A DNA stretch of 12,328 nt, taken from assembly GCA_910588375.1 (NCBI GenBank), contig CAJUQA010000034.1:1-12328 (forward strand), written 5' to 3'. This document shows, piece by piece, positions 6,848 to 12,328 of this stretch (the stretch's first letter is position 1; each line of letters begins with the position of its first letter). The translations under genes and the position numbers were made by a program. The DNA comes from an uncultured Odoribacter sp. (GTDB lineage: Bacteria; Bacteroidota; Bacteroidia; Bacteroidales; Marinifilaceae). The notes below the pieces were generated by a model. That model saw nothing but the letters and a program-made list of their open reading frames with translations. It searched no databases and was not told where the DNA came from.

Positions 6848-9202
6848 ATGTTTAAAAAGTACAAAAGATTCTTCTTTATTTTTTGGGGAATATTTTTTAC
6901 CGGAATTTTATGTCTGGTGATATTCTTTTGGCTAATTGCTGAAGGAAAATTGGGCTTTATGCCTACGTTTGAAGAGCTTGAAAATCCGAATAGTAAGTTT
7001 GCGTCGGAGATTTATTTTGAAGACGGACCGATGATTAGCCGGTATTATATCGGGAGCGAAAACAGAAGATATACGGAATATAAGGATATTCCCAATTCGG
7101 TGAAGGATGCGTTGATTGCTACGGAAGACGTTCGGTTTTATGAACATAGCGGAGTGGACGCAATCGGTCTTTTCCGGGTGGCCAAGGGATTGTTGACCGG
7201 AAGCAGTTCGTCGGGAGGAGGAAGTACCATCAGCCAGCAGTTGGCAAAGATGTTGTTTCCCCGCGACCCGGATCAGAATTTTGTAGAGCTTTCCTTGCGG
7301 AAATTCAGGGAATGGGTGATTGCGGTCCGCTTGGAGAAAAGCTACACGAAGGAGGAAATCATGACCATGTATCTGAATAAGTTTGATTTCCTCAATTTGG
7401 CGGTAGGTATCAATTCGGCAGCCGAAGTGTATTTTCAGAAATCATTGGACTCTTTGCAGATTCACGAAGCTGCCATGCTGGTCGGTATGGCGAAAAATCC
7501 GGCCTTGTTCAATCCGGTACGCCGGCCGGAGCGGACGTTGGGACGGCGCAATGTGGTATTGAATCAGATGTTGAAATATGGCAAGATTACGCGGAGTGAA
7601 TATGATTCGTTGAGGCTGTTGCCGTTGGGATTGAATTTCAAGAAGGAAGACCACAAGGAGGGGTTGGCAGCCTATTTCCGCGAGTATTTGCGTATCTTTA
7701 TGACTGCCGGGAAGCCGGATATTAAAAATTACCGTTGGAACAAAGAGCAGTATAAAGTGGATTCGATAGCTTGGGAGACAAATCCGTTGTACGGATGGTG
7801 TAAAAAGAATACGAAAGCGGACGGGACGAATTATGATATTTATTCGGACGGGTTGAAGATTTATACGACACTGAATTCCCGGATGCAACGCTATGCGGAA
7901 GAGGCCGTTCAGCAGCATTTGGGCAAAGAGTTGCAGCCCTTGTTCCGGAGCGAGCGGGTGGAAAAACGCAATCCGCCGTTTTCAAATGACTTGACGGATG
8001 AAGAGGTACAGGATATATTGGACCGTTCCATCAAACGGACGGAAAGATACCGGGCATTGAAAGATGCGGGAATGTCTTATGCGGAGATCCGGAAGAATTT
8101 CAATAAGCCGATACCGATGCAGCTTTATACCTGGCGAGGTATTCGGGACACCATCATGTCGCCGTTGGATTCGTTGAAGCATTATAAGTCTTTTTTCCGG
8201 GCGGGCTTTTTGGTTGTAGAGCCTCAGACAGGGCAAATCAAGGCGTATGTGGGAGGGCCGGATTACCGGTATTTCATGTATGATATGGTCAGTGTCGGCA
8301 AACGGCAGGTGGGCTCGACGATAAAGCCTATTTTATACACTTTGGCGATGCAGGAGGGATTGGGACCGTGTGACAAAGTGCCCAATATCCCCCAGACCTT
8401 TGTTTTGCCCGACGGGACGACCTGGACAGCGCGGGGAGGTTCGAAGCGGAAAGGGGAGATGGTGACATTGTTGTGGGGACTGGCCAATTCAGAGAATAAT
8501 ATTTCGGGATGGGTGTTGAAACAGTTTACTCCCCAGGCAGTAGCCCAGATGGCGCATAAAATGGGTATTCACAGCTTCATTGATCCGGTGCCTTCCGTAT
8601 TTTTGGGAACGGCGGAAATTTCTCTGAAAGAGATGGTGGCGGCATACTCCATATTCGCTAACAAAGGGGTGTATAACACGCCTGTCATGGTGTCGCGGAT
8701 AGAGGATAAATACGGCAATATATTGGCGGAATTTTCGGCGGATTCCAAAGAGGTGATTACGGCACAGACGGCTTACCTGATGTGTAATTTGCTGGAAGGA
8801 GTGGTGAATAAGGGTACCGGAATCCGTTTGCGTATAAAATATGGGTTTACGAATCCGATGGGCGGTAAGACCGGAACGACCCAGCAGCATTCCGACGGTT
8901 GGTTTATGGCCTTGACGCCTGATTTGGTGGGTGGAGTTTGGGTAGGTGCGGAAGACCGCTCCATTCATTTCCAGAATTTGAAATACGGACAGGGAGCCAA
9001 TATGGCCTTGCCGATTTGGGCGGAATTTTTGGATAAAGTGATAAGCGACCCGAAACTGCATTTCTCCGAACGTCCTTTTGAGCGGCCTGCGGGAGTATAT
9101 AAAGAACTTAATTGCGATGAGGTGGAAAACGGGGAACAGAATCCGTATAGTCCGTTGACCCCTTCGCAGGAATTGGAAGAAGAGCACGAGGAGTTTTATT
9201 AA
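6848..9202 (+). CDS. mrcA: Class A penicillin-binding protein (PBP1A type)
   Basis: This bifunctional enzyme polymerises lipid II glycan strands and cross-links the peptides of peptidoglycan. It has 784 residues from the ATG at 6848. A short basic N-terminus (FKKYKR) is followed by a single membrane segment (about residues 8-30), placing the rest in the periplasm. The glycosyltransferase 51 domain shows EDVRFYEHSG with catalytic E93, GGGSTISQQLAK (S126 onward) and RKFREWVIAVRLEKSYTKEEI. The transpeptidase domain has all three penicillin-binding motifs: S490-TIK, S548-EN and K674-TG. The acidic tail (residues about 770-784) is of unknown role. A TTG at 6836 could extend the frame by four residues (MRRC), but the ATG better fits a membrane-anchor start and the promoter. 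radA begins 9 bases after the stop. Confidence 0.96.
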   Translation: MFKKYKRFFFIFWGIFFTGILCLVIFFWLIAEGKLGFMPTFEELENPNSKFASEIYFEDGPMISRYYIGSENRRYTEYKDIPNSVKDALIATEDVRFYEHSGVDAIGLFRVAKGLLTGSSSSGGGSTISQQLAKMLFPRDPDQNFVELSLRKFREWVIAVRLEKSYTKEEIMTMYLNKFDFLNLAVGINSAAEVYFQKSLDSLQIHEAAMLVGMAKNPALFNPVRRPERTLGRRNVVLNQMLKYGKITRSEYDSLRLLPLGLNFKKEDHKEGLAAYFREYLRIFMTAGKPDIKNYRWNKEQYKVDSIAWETNPLYGWCKKNTKADGTNYDIYSDGLKIYTTLNSRMQRYAEEAVQQHLGKELQPLFRSERVEKRNPPFSNDLTDEEVQDILDRSIKRTERYRALKDAGMSYAEIRKNFNKPIPMQLYTWRGIRDTIMSPLDSLKHYKSFFRAGFLVVEPQTGQIKAYVGGPDYRYFMYDMVSVGKRQVGSTIKPILYTLAMQEGLGPCDKVPNIPQTFVLPDGTTWTARGGSKRKGEMVTLLWGLANSENNISGWVLKQFTPQAVAQMAHKMGIHSFIDPVPSVFLGTAEISLKEMVAAYSIFANKGVYNTPVMVSRIEDKYGNILAEFSADSKEVITAQTAYLMCNLLEGVVNKGTGIRLRIKYGFTNPMGGKTGTTQQHSDGWFMALTPDLVGGVWVGAEDRSIHFQNLKYGQGANMALPIWAEFLDKVISDPKLHFSERPFERPAGVYKELNCDEVENGEQNPYSPLTPSQELEEEHEEFY

Positions 9203-9211
9203 TTTTCCGAT

Positions 9212-10570
9212 ATGAAATCAAAGACCGTATACGTTTGTCAGAATTGCGGAGCCAAAGAATCCAAATGGGTGGGGCGTTGTTCCGCCTGCGGGGAATGGAA
9301 CAGTTTTGAGGAAGAAGTGGTTGTATCCGAGAAAGGGCGCAAAAATGCCATTCTCGGACAGGTATCCGCCAAAGCGTTCCGCCTGTCGGAAATCAAGGCG
9401 AATGCGGACGAACGGATGGATACGGGAGACAATGAACTGAACCGAGTGCTGGGAGGCGGTTTGGTGCCGGGCTCTATGGTATTGCTGGGAGGGGAACCGG
9501 GCATCGGCAAATCGACCTTGGTATTGCAATTCGCATTGCACAATCGTTGCGGGAAAGTCCTGTACGTTTCAGGTGAGGAGAGCATTGCGCAGATTAAAAT
9601 GCGGGCGCAGCGTTTGGGCATAGAGAACGACGAATGCCTCTTCCTTTCCGGTAATTCATTGGAAAACGTCTTGGAACATTCCCGGGCGATTCAGCCGGAT
9701 TTGTTAATTATAGACTCCATTCAGACCCTGGCGACCGAAGCGGTCGATTCCATTCCGGGCAGTCTGTCGCAGATACGGGAGTGCACGAATATGTTGCTTC
9801 GTTATTCCAAGGAAAATACTATTTCCACGATACTAATCGGGCATATCACCAAAGACGGTCAGTTGGCAGGTCCGAAGATATTGGAACACATGGTGGACAC
9901 GGTCTTGCAGTTTGAAGGTGACCAGCAGTACATGTACCGTATCCTGCGTTCCATCAAAAACCGTTTCGGTTCCACCTCCGAAATCGGTATTTACGAAATG
10001 TTGCAATCCGGATTAAGGCAGGTGGTGAATCCTTCGGAACTTTTATTGTCCAATCACGGGCAGGATTTGAGCGGAATAGCCGTTGCGGCGACCGTAGAGG
10101 GAGTGCGTCCCATCTTGCTCGAAGTACAGGCATTGGTGAGTACGGCGGCTTATGGTGTGCCCCAGCGTTCGGCCACGGGATTTGATTCCCGCCGGTTAAA
10201 CATGTTGCTGGCAGTCTTGGAAAAAAGGGTAGGATTCCGTTTGGCTGCCAAAGATGTGTTCTTGAATATTGCGGGAGGAATCAAAGTGAACGACCCCGCT
10301 TTGGATTTGGGGGTTGTCATGGCGGTCTTATCGTCCAACATTGATGCCGCTTTGCCTCGCGATACCGTGTTTGCCGGTGAAGTGGGATTGTCAGGTGAAA
10401 TCAGAGCGGTTAGTCGCATAGAACAACGAATCTCCGAGGCCGAAAAATTAGGATTCAAACAGATATTTGTCCCTTACGGCAATCAGAAAGCTCTGACGAA
10501 ACAAACTGCTCGCATTGAAGTGAAACCTGTTTCTAAAATATCGGATATTTGCCGGGCCTTGTTCGGATAA
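9212..10570 (+). CDS. radA: DNA repair protein RadA
   Basis: RadA is a RecA-related ATPase that promotes branch migration and processing of recombination intermediates in the cytosol. The 452-residue length is typical. In order: an N-terminal four-cysteine zinc finger (C9, C12, C23, C26), a RecA-like ATPase core with Walker A GGEPGIGKST at 93-102 and a Walker B-like LLIIDSIQT, the RadA-specific KNRFG motif at 249-253, and a C-terminal Lon-protease-like domain (NIAGGIKVNDPALDLGVVMAV, then FAGEVGLSGEIRAV). All expected motifs are intact. The ATG lies 9 bases after the penicillin-binding gene stop and no promoter is seen between them, so they probably share an mRNA. Transcription ends at the hairpins at 10602-10655, facing the tRNA gene. 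Confidence 0.98.
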   Translation: MKSKTVYVCQNCGAKESKWVGRCSACGEWNSFEEEVVVSEKGRKNAILGQVSAKAFRLSEIKANADERMDTGDNELNRVLGGGLVPGSMVLLGGEPGIGKSTLVLQFALHNRCGKVLYVSGEESIAQIKMRAQRLGIENDECLFLSGNSLENVLEHSRAIQPDLLIIDSIQTLATEAVDSIPGSLSQIRECTNMLLRYSKENTISTILIGHITKDGQLAGPKILEHMVDTVLQFEGDQQYMYRILRSIKNRFGSTSEIGIYEMLQSGLRQVVNPSELLLSNHGQDLSGIAVAATVEGVRPILLEVQALVSTAAYGVPQRSATGFDSRRLNMLLAVLEKRVGFRLAAKDVFLNIAGGIKVNDPALDLGVVMAVLSSNIDAALPRDTVFAGEVGLSGEIRAVSRIEQRISEAEKLGFKQIFVPYGNQKALTKQTARIEVKPVSKISDICRALFG

Positions 10571-10594
10571 TAACGATAGCTAAAACAACTTGCT

Positions 10595-10615
10595 AAAAAA
10601 ACCCTAAAATCAGGG
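10595..10615 (-). terminator. Short hairpin with T-run, tRNA side
   Basis: On the minus strand CCCT pairs with AGGG around GATTTT, followed by seven Ts (10601-10595). The stem is only 4 bp, but the T-run is good. It could be a second stop for transcripts coming from the tRNA-Lys gene. Confidence 0.4.
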
Positions 10616-10622
10616 AAAAAAG

Positions 10623-10655
10623 AAAAGCAGCTACTTTCGTAACTGCTTTATTTTT
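10623..10655. terminator. Bidirectional terminator between radA and tRNA-Lys
   Basis: AAAGCAG (10624-10630) pairs with CTGCTTT (10643-10649). An inner TAC/GTA stem across one C-A mismatch is closed by a TTTC loop. The plus strand is followed by TTTATTTTT, and the minus strand by TTTTCTTTTTT, so it can end both radA (+) and tRNA-Lys (-) transcripts. Confidence 0.8.
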
Positions 10656-10657
10656 AG

Positions 10658-10730
10658 TGTCCTCGCTGGGACTCGAACCCAGGGCCCATTGATTAAGAGT
10701 CAATTGCTCTACCAGCTGAGCTACGAAGAC
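10658..10730 (-). tRNA. tRNA-Lys (anticodon CTT)
   Basis: The minus strand folds into a standard 73-base cloverleaf. The acceptor stem is GTCTTCG/CGAGGAC with one T-G pair and discriminator A at 10658. The D-arm is GCTCAGCTGGTAGAGC. The anticodon stem ATTGA/TCAAT encloses the loop CTCTTAA with anticodon CTT. The T-arm is CTGGGTTCGAGTCCCAG. No CCA is encoded; it must be added after transcription. The gene has its own promoter (10771-10802) and ends at the hairpins shared with radA. It decodes AAG lysine codons. Confidence 0.97.
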
Positions 10731-10770
10731 ATCCTTATTTGCTGTCGGATAAAATATCCTTTTGCGGGTG

Positions 10771-10802
10771 CAAATATGCGATTATATTTTTAAATCTGCA
10801 AA
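10771..10802 (-). promoter_or_regulatory. Putative tRNA-Lys promoter
   Basis: On the minus strand TTTG (10802-10799) is followed after 20 bases by CATATTTG (10778-10771), one mismatch from TAnnTTTG. The start would be near 10765, with a leader of about 35 bases trimmed by RNase P. A small hairpin GGATA/TATCC (10747-10759) lies in that leader. Confidence 0.6.
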
Positions 10803-10813
10803 TGTTGACGGAT

Positions 10814-11533
10814 TTAATCCTCTTTTATGTTGTGATAAACATTGGTGACGTCTTCGTCTTCGTCCAGTTTATCCAGGATTTTGTCCACATCGGCCCGTTG
10901 TTCGGGGGTTAATTCTTTCGTATCTGTGGGGATACGGGTAAATTCACCGCTCACGATGTCGTATTTGTTTTCTTCGAGGTACTTCTGGATGTTGCCGTAA
11001 GCGTCAAAAGCTCCGTAAAGATTGATAACTCCGTCTTCATCTTCAAAAATTTCGTCCACACCGTAGTCGATCATTTCCAGTTCAAAAGATTCCGGATCGA
11101 ATTCAGCGGGTTTGTTGATTTTGAACACGCATTTCCGGTCAAACATGAAGTCCAGCGAACCGGTCGTTCCGAGAGTGCCTCCGAATTTGGAGAAAGCGTG
11201 GCGCACATTGGCTACCGTACGGGTATTGTTGTCCGTTGCGGCTTCCACGACGATGGCGATACCGTGCGGGGCATAACCCTCATAAACGATTTCCTTATAG
11301 TCGGATGTATCTTTGGAAACGGCGCGTTTGATGGCGCGTTCCACATTTTCTTTAGGCATATTCTCCGCTTTGGCATTTTGCATCAGAATGCGGAGACGGG
11401 TATTGTTATTGGGGTCGGGACCGCCTGCCTTCACGGCAATATCGATTTCTTTTCCGATTCTGGTAAATGTGCGGGCCATGTTGCCCCATCTTTTCAATTT
11501 ACGTGCTTTGCGGTATTCAAATGCTCTTCCCAT
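10814..11533 (-). CDS. yebC: YebC/PmpR family translation factor or regulator
   Basis: This 239-residue cytosolic protein has near the usual family length (E. coli YebC 246). The N-terminal domain contains KLKRWGNMARTFTRIGKEIDIAVKAGGPDPNNNTRLRILMQNAKAENMPKENVERAIKRA, the family signature. YEGYAPHGIAIVVEAATDNNTRTVANVRHAFSKFGG is the second conserved block, and the C-terminus is acidic, ending in a coil of D and E residues. Members have been described as DNA-binding transcriptional regulators and, more recently, as ribosome-associated factors that ease stalling on proline-rich stretches; the sequence alone does not decide which role applies. The ATG at 11533 fits the conserved MGRAFEYRKARK start, and a -7 element lies upstream. 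tRNA-Lys follows on the same strand but has its own promoter. Confidence 0.96.
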   Translation of the reverse strand: MGRAFEYRKARKLKRWGNMARTFTRIGKEIDIAVKAGGPDPNNNTRLRILMQNAKAENMPKENVERAIKRAVSKDTSDYKEIVYEGYAPHGIAIVVEAATDNNTRTVANVRHAFSKFGGTLGTTGSLDFMFDRKCVFKINKPAEFDPESFELEMIDYGVDEIFEDEDGVINLYGAFDAYGNIQKYLEENKYDIVSGEFTRIPTDTKELTPEQRADVDKILDKLDEDEDVTNVYHNIKED

Positions 11534-11561
11534 ATTTTGTACTTTTAAATATCTTAGGTCG

Positions 11562-11596
11562 CAAAGTTATGTATTTTAGCGAAAAATTAAAACAAA
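11562..11596 (-). promoter_or_regulatory. Putative yebC promoter
   Basis: The minus strand has TAACTTTG (11569-11562), matching TAnnTTTG, with TTTG (11596-11593) 23 bases upstream, a slightly long spacer. The start would be near 11555, about 20 bases before the yebC ATG. Confidence 0.5.
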
Positions 11597-11613
11597 CATC
11601 CGGCAGACTTGTA

Positions 11614-11648
11614 AATTTCAACATTTTAACTGTTTCAACCTTTTCAAC
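11614..11648 (+). repeat. Short 9-base tandem repeat upstream of RNA promoter
   Basis: Four degenerate units end in AAC at 11622, 11630, 11639 and 11648 (TTTCAAC, ATTTTAAC, TGTTTCAAC, CTTTTCAAC). The left copy of the large repeat has the same units except that the TGTTTCAAC unit is missing. The units sit directly upstream of TATCTTTG, where a -33 element or UP-like sequence would be. Confidence 0.75.
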
Positions 11649-11820
11649 TTTTTTTCTTATCTTTGTTCCGTTGCGGTGAGAATAAGCGTATTCCGTCGCA
11701 GCGGACATATTTGATTGAAGCGTTTAGCTTTATCCTTACTTTGAAAACGACCAATTTTTAACACCAAAGGATAAGCAGTACAAACGTTCACGTTTGCCGT
11801 ATATACACATATATATACCC
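11623..11820 (+). repeat. Long inverted repeat, right copy
   Basis: This is the reverse-complement match of bases 1-189 (about 93% identity). It includes the shared tandem tail, the TATCTTTG element, the long hairpin (11667-11705), the stem GCTTTATCCTT (11727-11737) with AAGGATAAGC (11767-11776), the palindrome CAAACGTTCACGTTTG (11781-11796) and the TA-rich hairpin (11799-11818). Similarity to the left copy cannot be followed beyond 11820 because the window starts there. Together with 11534-11622 and 11821-11961 this fills a 428-base stretch without a protein gene. Confidence 0.95.
11658..11665 (+). promoter_or_regulatory. Putative -7 promoter element of right repeat RNA
   Basis: TATCTTTG matches TAnnTTTG exactly and is conserved in the left copy. 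It lies 5' of the structured region and downstream of the tandem tail. There is no TTTG at the usual -33 spacing; TTTC occurs at 11633-11636, about 21 bases upstream. The start is expected near 11670-11672. Confidence 0.6.
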
Positions 11821-11905
11821 GGTCAGGCGTGGGTAACTGTTTATTTTGGTGTGGGTGCTTGGTCGTACCTCAAAGTAGATAAACTAAAGTTCCCACGCTT
11901 TTTTT
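11670..11905 (+). ncRNA. Candidate structured small RNA (repeat-encoded), complete copy
   Basis: This is an inferred transcript of about 235 nt running from the TATCTTTG promoter through four hairpins shared with the left copy to the T-tailed rod at 11827-11905. The first hairpin has a lower stem of 12 pairs (11667-11678 with 11694-11705), a bulged A, a GAATA/TATTC upper stem and an AGCG loop. No open reading frame on the RNA strand is convincing. It could be a free-standing small RNA, or a structured leader ending 57 bases before the exported-protein gene at 11962. The family is not recognised with certainty; the long rod recalls 6S-like RNAs in general shape only, and the Rfam 6S and Bacteroidales-1 models should be compared. 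Expression is not shown by the sequence. Confidence 0.55.
11827..11905 (+). terminator. Long rod-shaped terminator hairpin with T7 tail
   Basis: GCGTGGG (11827-11833) pairs with CCCACGC (11892-11898). Inside it AACT/AGTT, GTTTAT/ATAAAC and TTTG/CAAA continue the rod with small bulges, about 21 pairs in all, followed directly by seven Ts (11899-11905). There is no T-run on the minus strand, so it acts on plus-strand transcripts. No protein gene precedes it on that strand, so the repeat promoter is its only visible source. Confidence 0.85.
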
Positions 11906-11961
11906 ATTGTCATTAACCAGCCTTTCCGGGGACTTTTCAAGGTGCTAAGTAATTTTCGTGT

Positions 11962-12328
11962 ATGAAGAAATTATTTGGATGTGTCAGTGTGTGTCAAATC
12001 TTATTGCCCGTGTTATTGTTGTTGTGTACGATAACGGGCGCCAAAGCGAACAACATCCGTGTGGAGGGCAAGACGCGAGTCGTGAATATCGTTAACGATA
12101 CGGCCGTTATCGAAGTCACCCTGCGTTGGGACAACTCCTGGCGGGATGATTTCAATTGGGATGCCGCCTGGGTGTTCTTTAAGTTTAAGAAACGGGGCTT
12201 GGAAAACCCTTGGCAGCATGCTTACCTTTCTTCTTCCGGTCATCTATTAAGTACTGCTGCCGGTGACGAGGGAGGCGGTTACGCTTACATGGTAGGTGCT
12301 AATGCCGGAAAGGTAAACGGATTGTACG
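11962..12328 (+). CDS. Exported protein, N-terminal part (runs off window)
   Basis: The open frame runs from the ATG at 11962 to the window edge without a stop (122 full codons). Residues 1-29 form a clear signal peptide: MKK, a hydrophobic core ILLPVLLLLCTITG, and a likely cut after AKA (A29/N30), so the product is exported. The mature start (NNIRVEGK, then VIEVTLRWDNSWRDD, NWDAAWVFFKFKK, WQHAYLSSSG) resembles the N-terminal region I recall from secreted Bacteroidetes proteins that carry a C-terminal formylglycine-generating-enzyme-like (SUMF1) domain. That domain, if present, lies outside the window, so the function is unproven. The upstream sequence holds only a poor -7 match, TAATTTTC at 11950-11957, so transcription may depend on read-through of the terminator at 11827-11905. 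Confidence 0.8.
   Translation, partial: MKKLFGCVSVCQILLPVLLLLCTITGAKANNIRVEGKTRVVNIVNDTAVIEVTLRWDNSWRDDFNWDAAWVFFKFKKRGLENPWQHAYLSSSGHLLSTAAGDEGGGYAYMVGANAGKVNGLY

Noticed and set aside
11706..11713. Second -7-like element CATATTTG inside the right repeat
   Set aside because: It has one mismatch and no -33 element at the right distance, and it would start inside the structured region. The exact TATCTTTG upstream is the better promoter.
1..11820. The inverted repeats as ends of a composite transposon
   Set aside because: No transposase, integrase or target duplication is seen, and the genes between them are core housekeeping genes without signs of transfer.
1..12328. CRISPR array, phage or plasmid functions
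   Set aside because: No regularly spaced direct repeats with unique spacers, and no phage, replication or mobilisation genes were seen.

Overview
The window looks like chromosomal DNA of a Bacteroidales bacterium (phylum Bacteroidetes). Several promoters fit the Bacteroidetes sigma-A pattern, TTTG then 19-20 bases then TAnnTTTG. Shine-Dalgarno sites are weak or absent. The CarAB, RadA, YebC and penicillin-binding proteins read like their Bacteroidetes versions. I cannot name the genus with confidence; gut Bacteroidales such as Odoribacteraceae or Parabacteroides-like lineages are only a guess.

Layout. Bases 1-189 hold one copy of a structured repeat with an outward-facing promoter. A GNAT acetyltransferase gene (minus strand) follows and is transcribed divergently from carA-carB, the two subunits of carbamoyl-phosphate synthetase, which end in a strong terminator at about 5181-5226. 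Next on the plus strand come a secreted HExxHxxGxxH metalloprotease-like protein, a small DUF1904/tautomerase-like protein with its own consensus promoter, a class A penicillin-binding protein (PBP1A type), and radA, which starts 9 bases after the penicillin-binding gene. RadA converges on a tRNA-Lys(CTT) gene across two hairpins that can terminate in both directions. yebC lies upstream of the tRNA on the same (minus) strand. A second copy of the repeat, inverted relative to the first, occupies 11614-11820. It runs into a long terminator hairpin at 11827-11905, and the window closes with the 5' part of an exported protein gene.

The protein genes are mostly housekeeping: pyrimidine/arginine precursor synthesis, cell-wall synthesis, recombination and translation. 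They do not form one pathway. The unusual item is the repeat pair. Both copies are about 93% identical over about 180 bases and lie in opposite orientation about 11.4 kb apart. Each carries the same -7 element (TATCTTTG) reading outwards, followed by the same series of hairpins. All four substitutions in one arm of the first hairpin keep or improve base pairing. The right copy leads into a T-tailed terminator that no plus-strand protein gene explains. I infer a small structured non-coding RNA gene family, about 235 nt long in the right copy, or alternatively a structured leader for the exported gene. Upstream of the promoter is a 9-base tandem repeat that differs by one unit between the copies.
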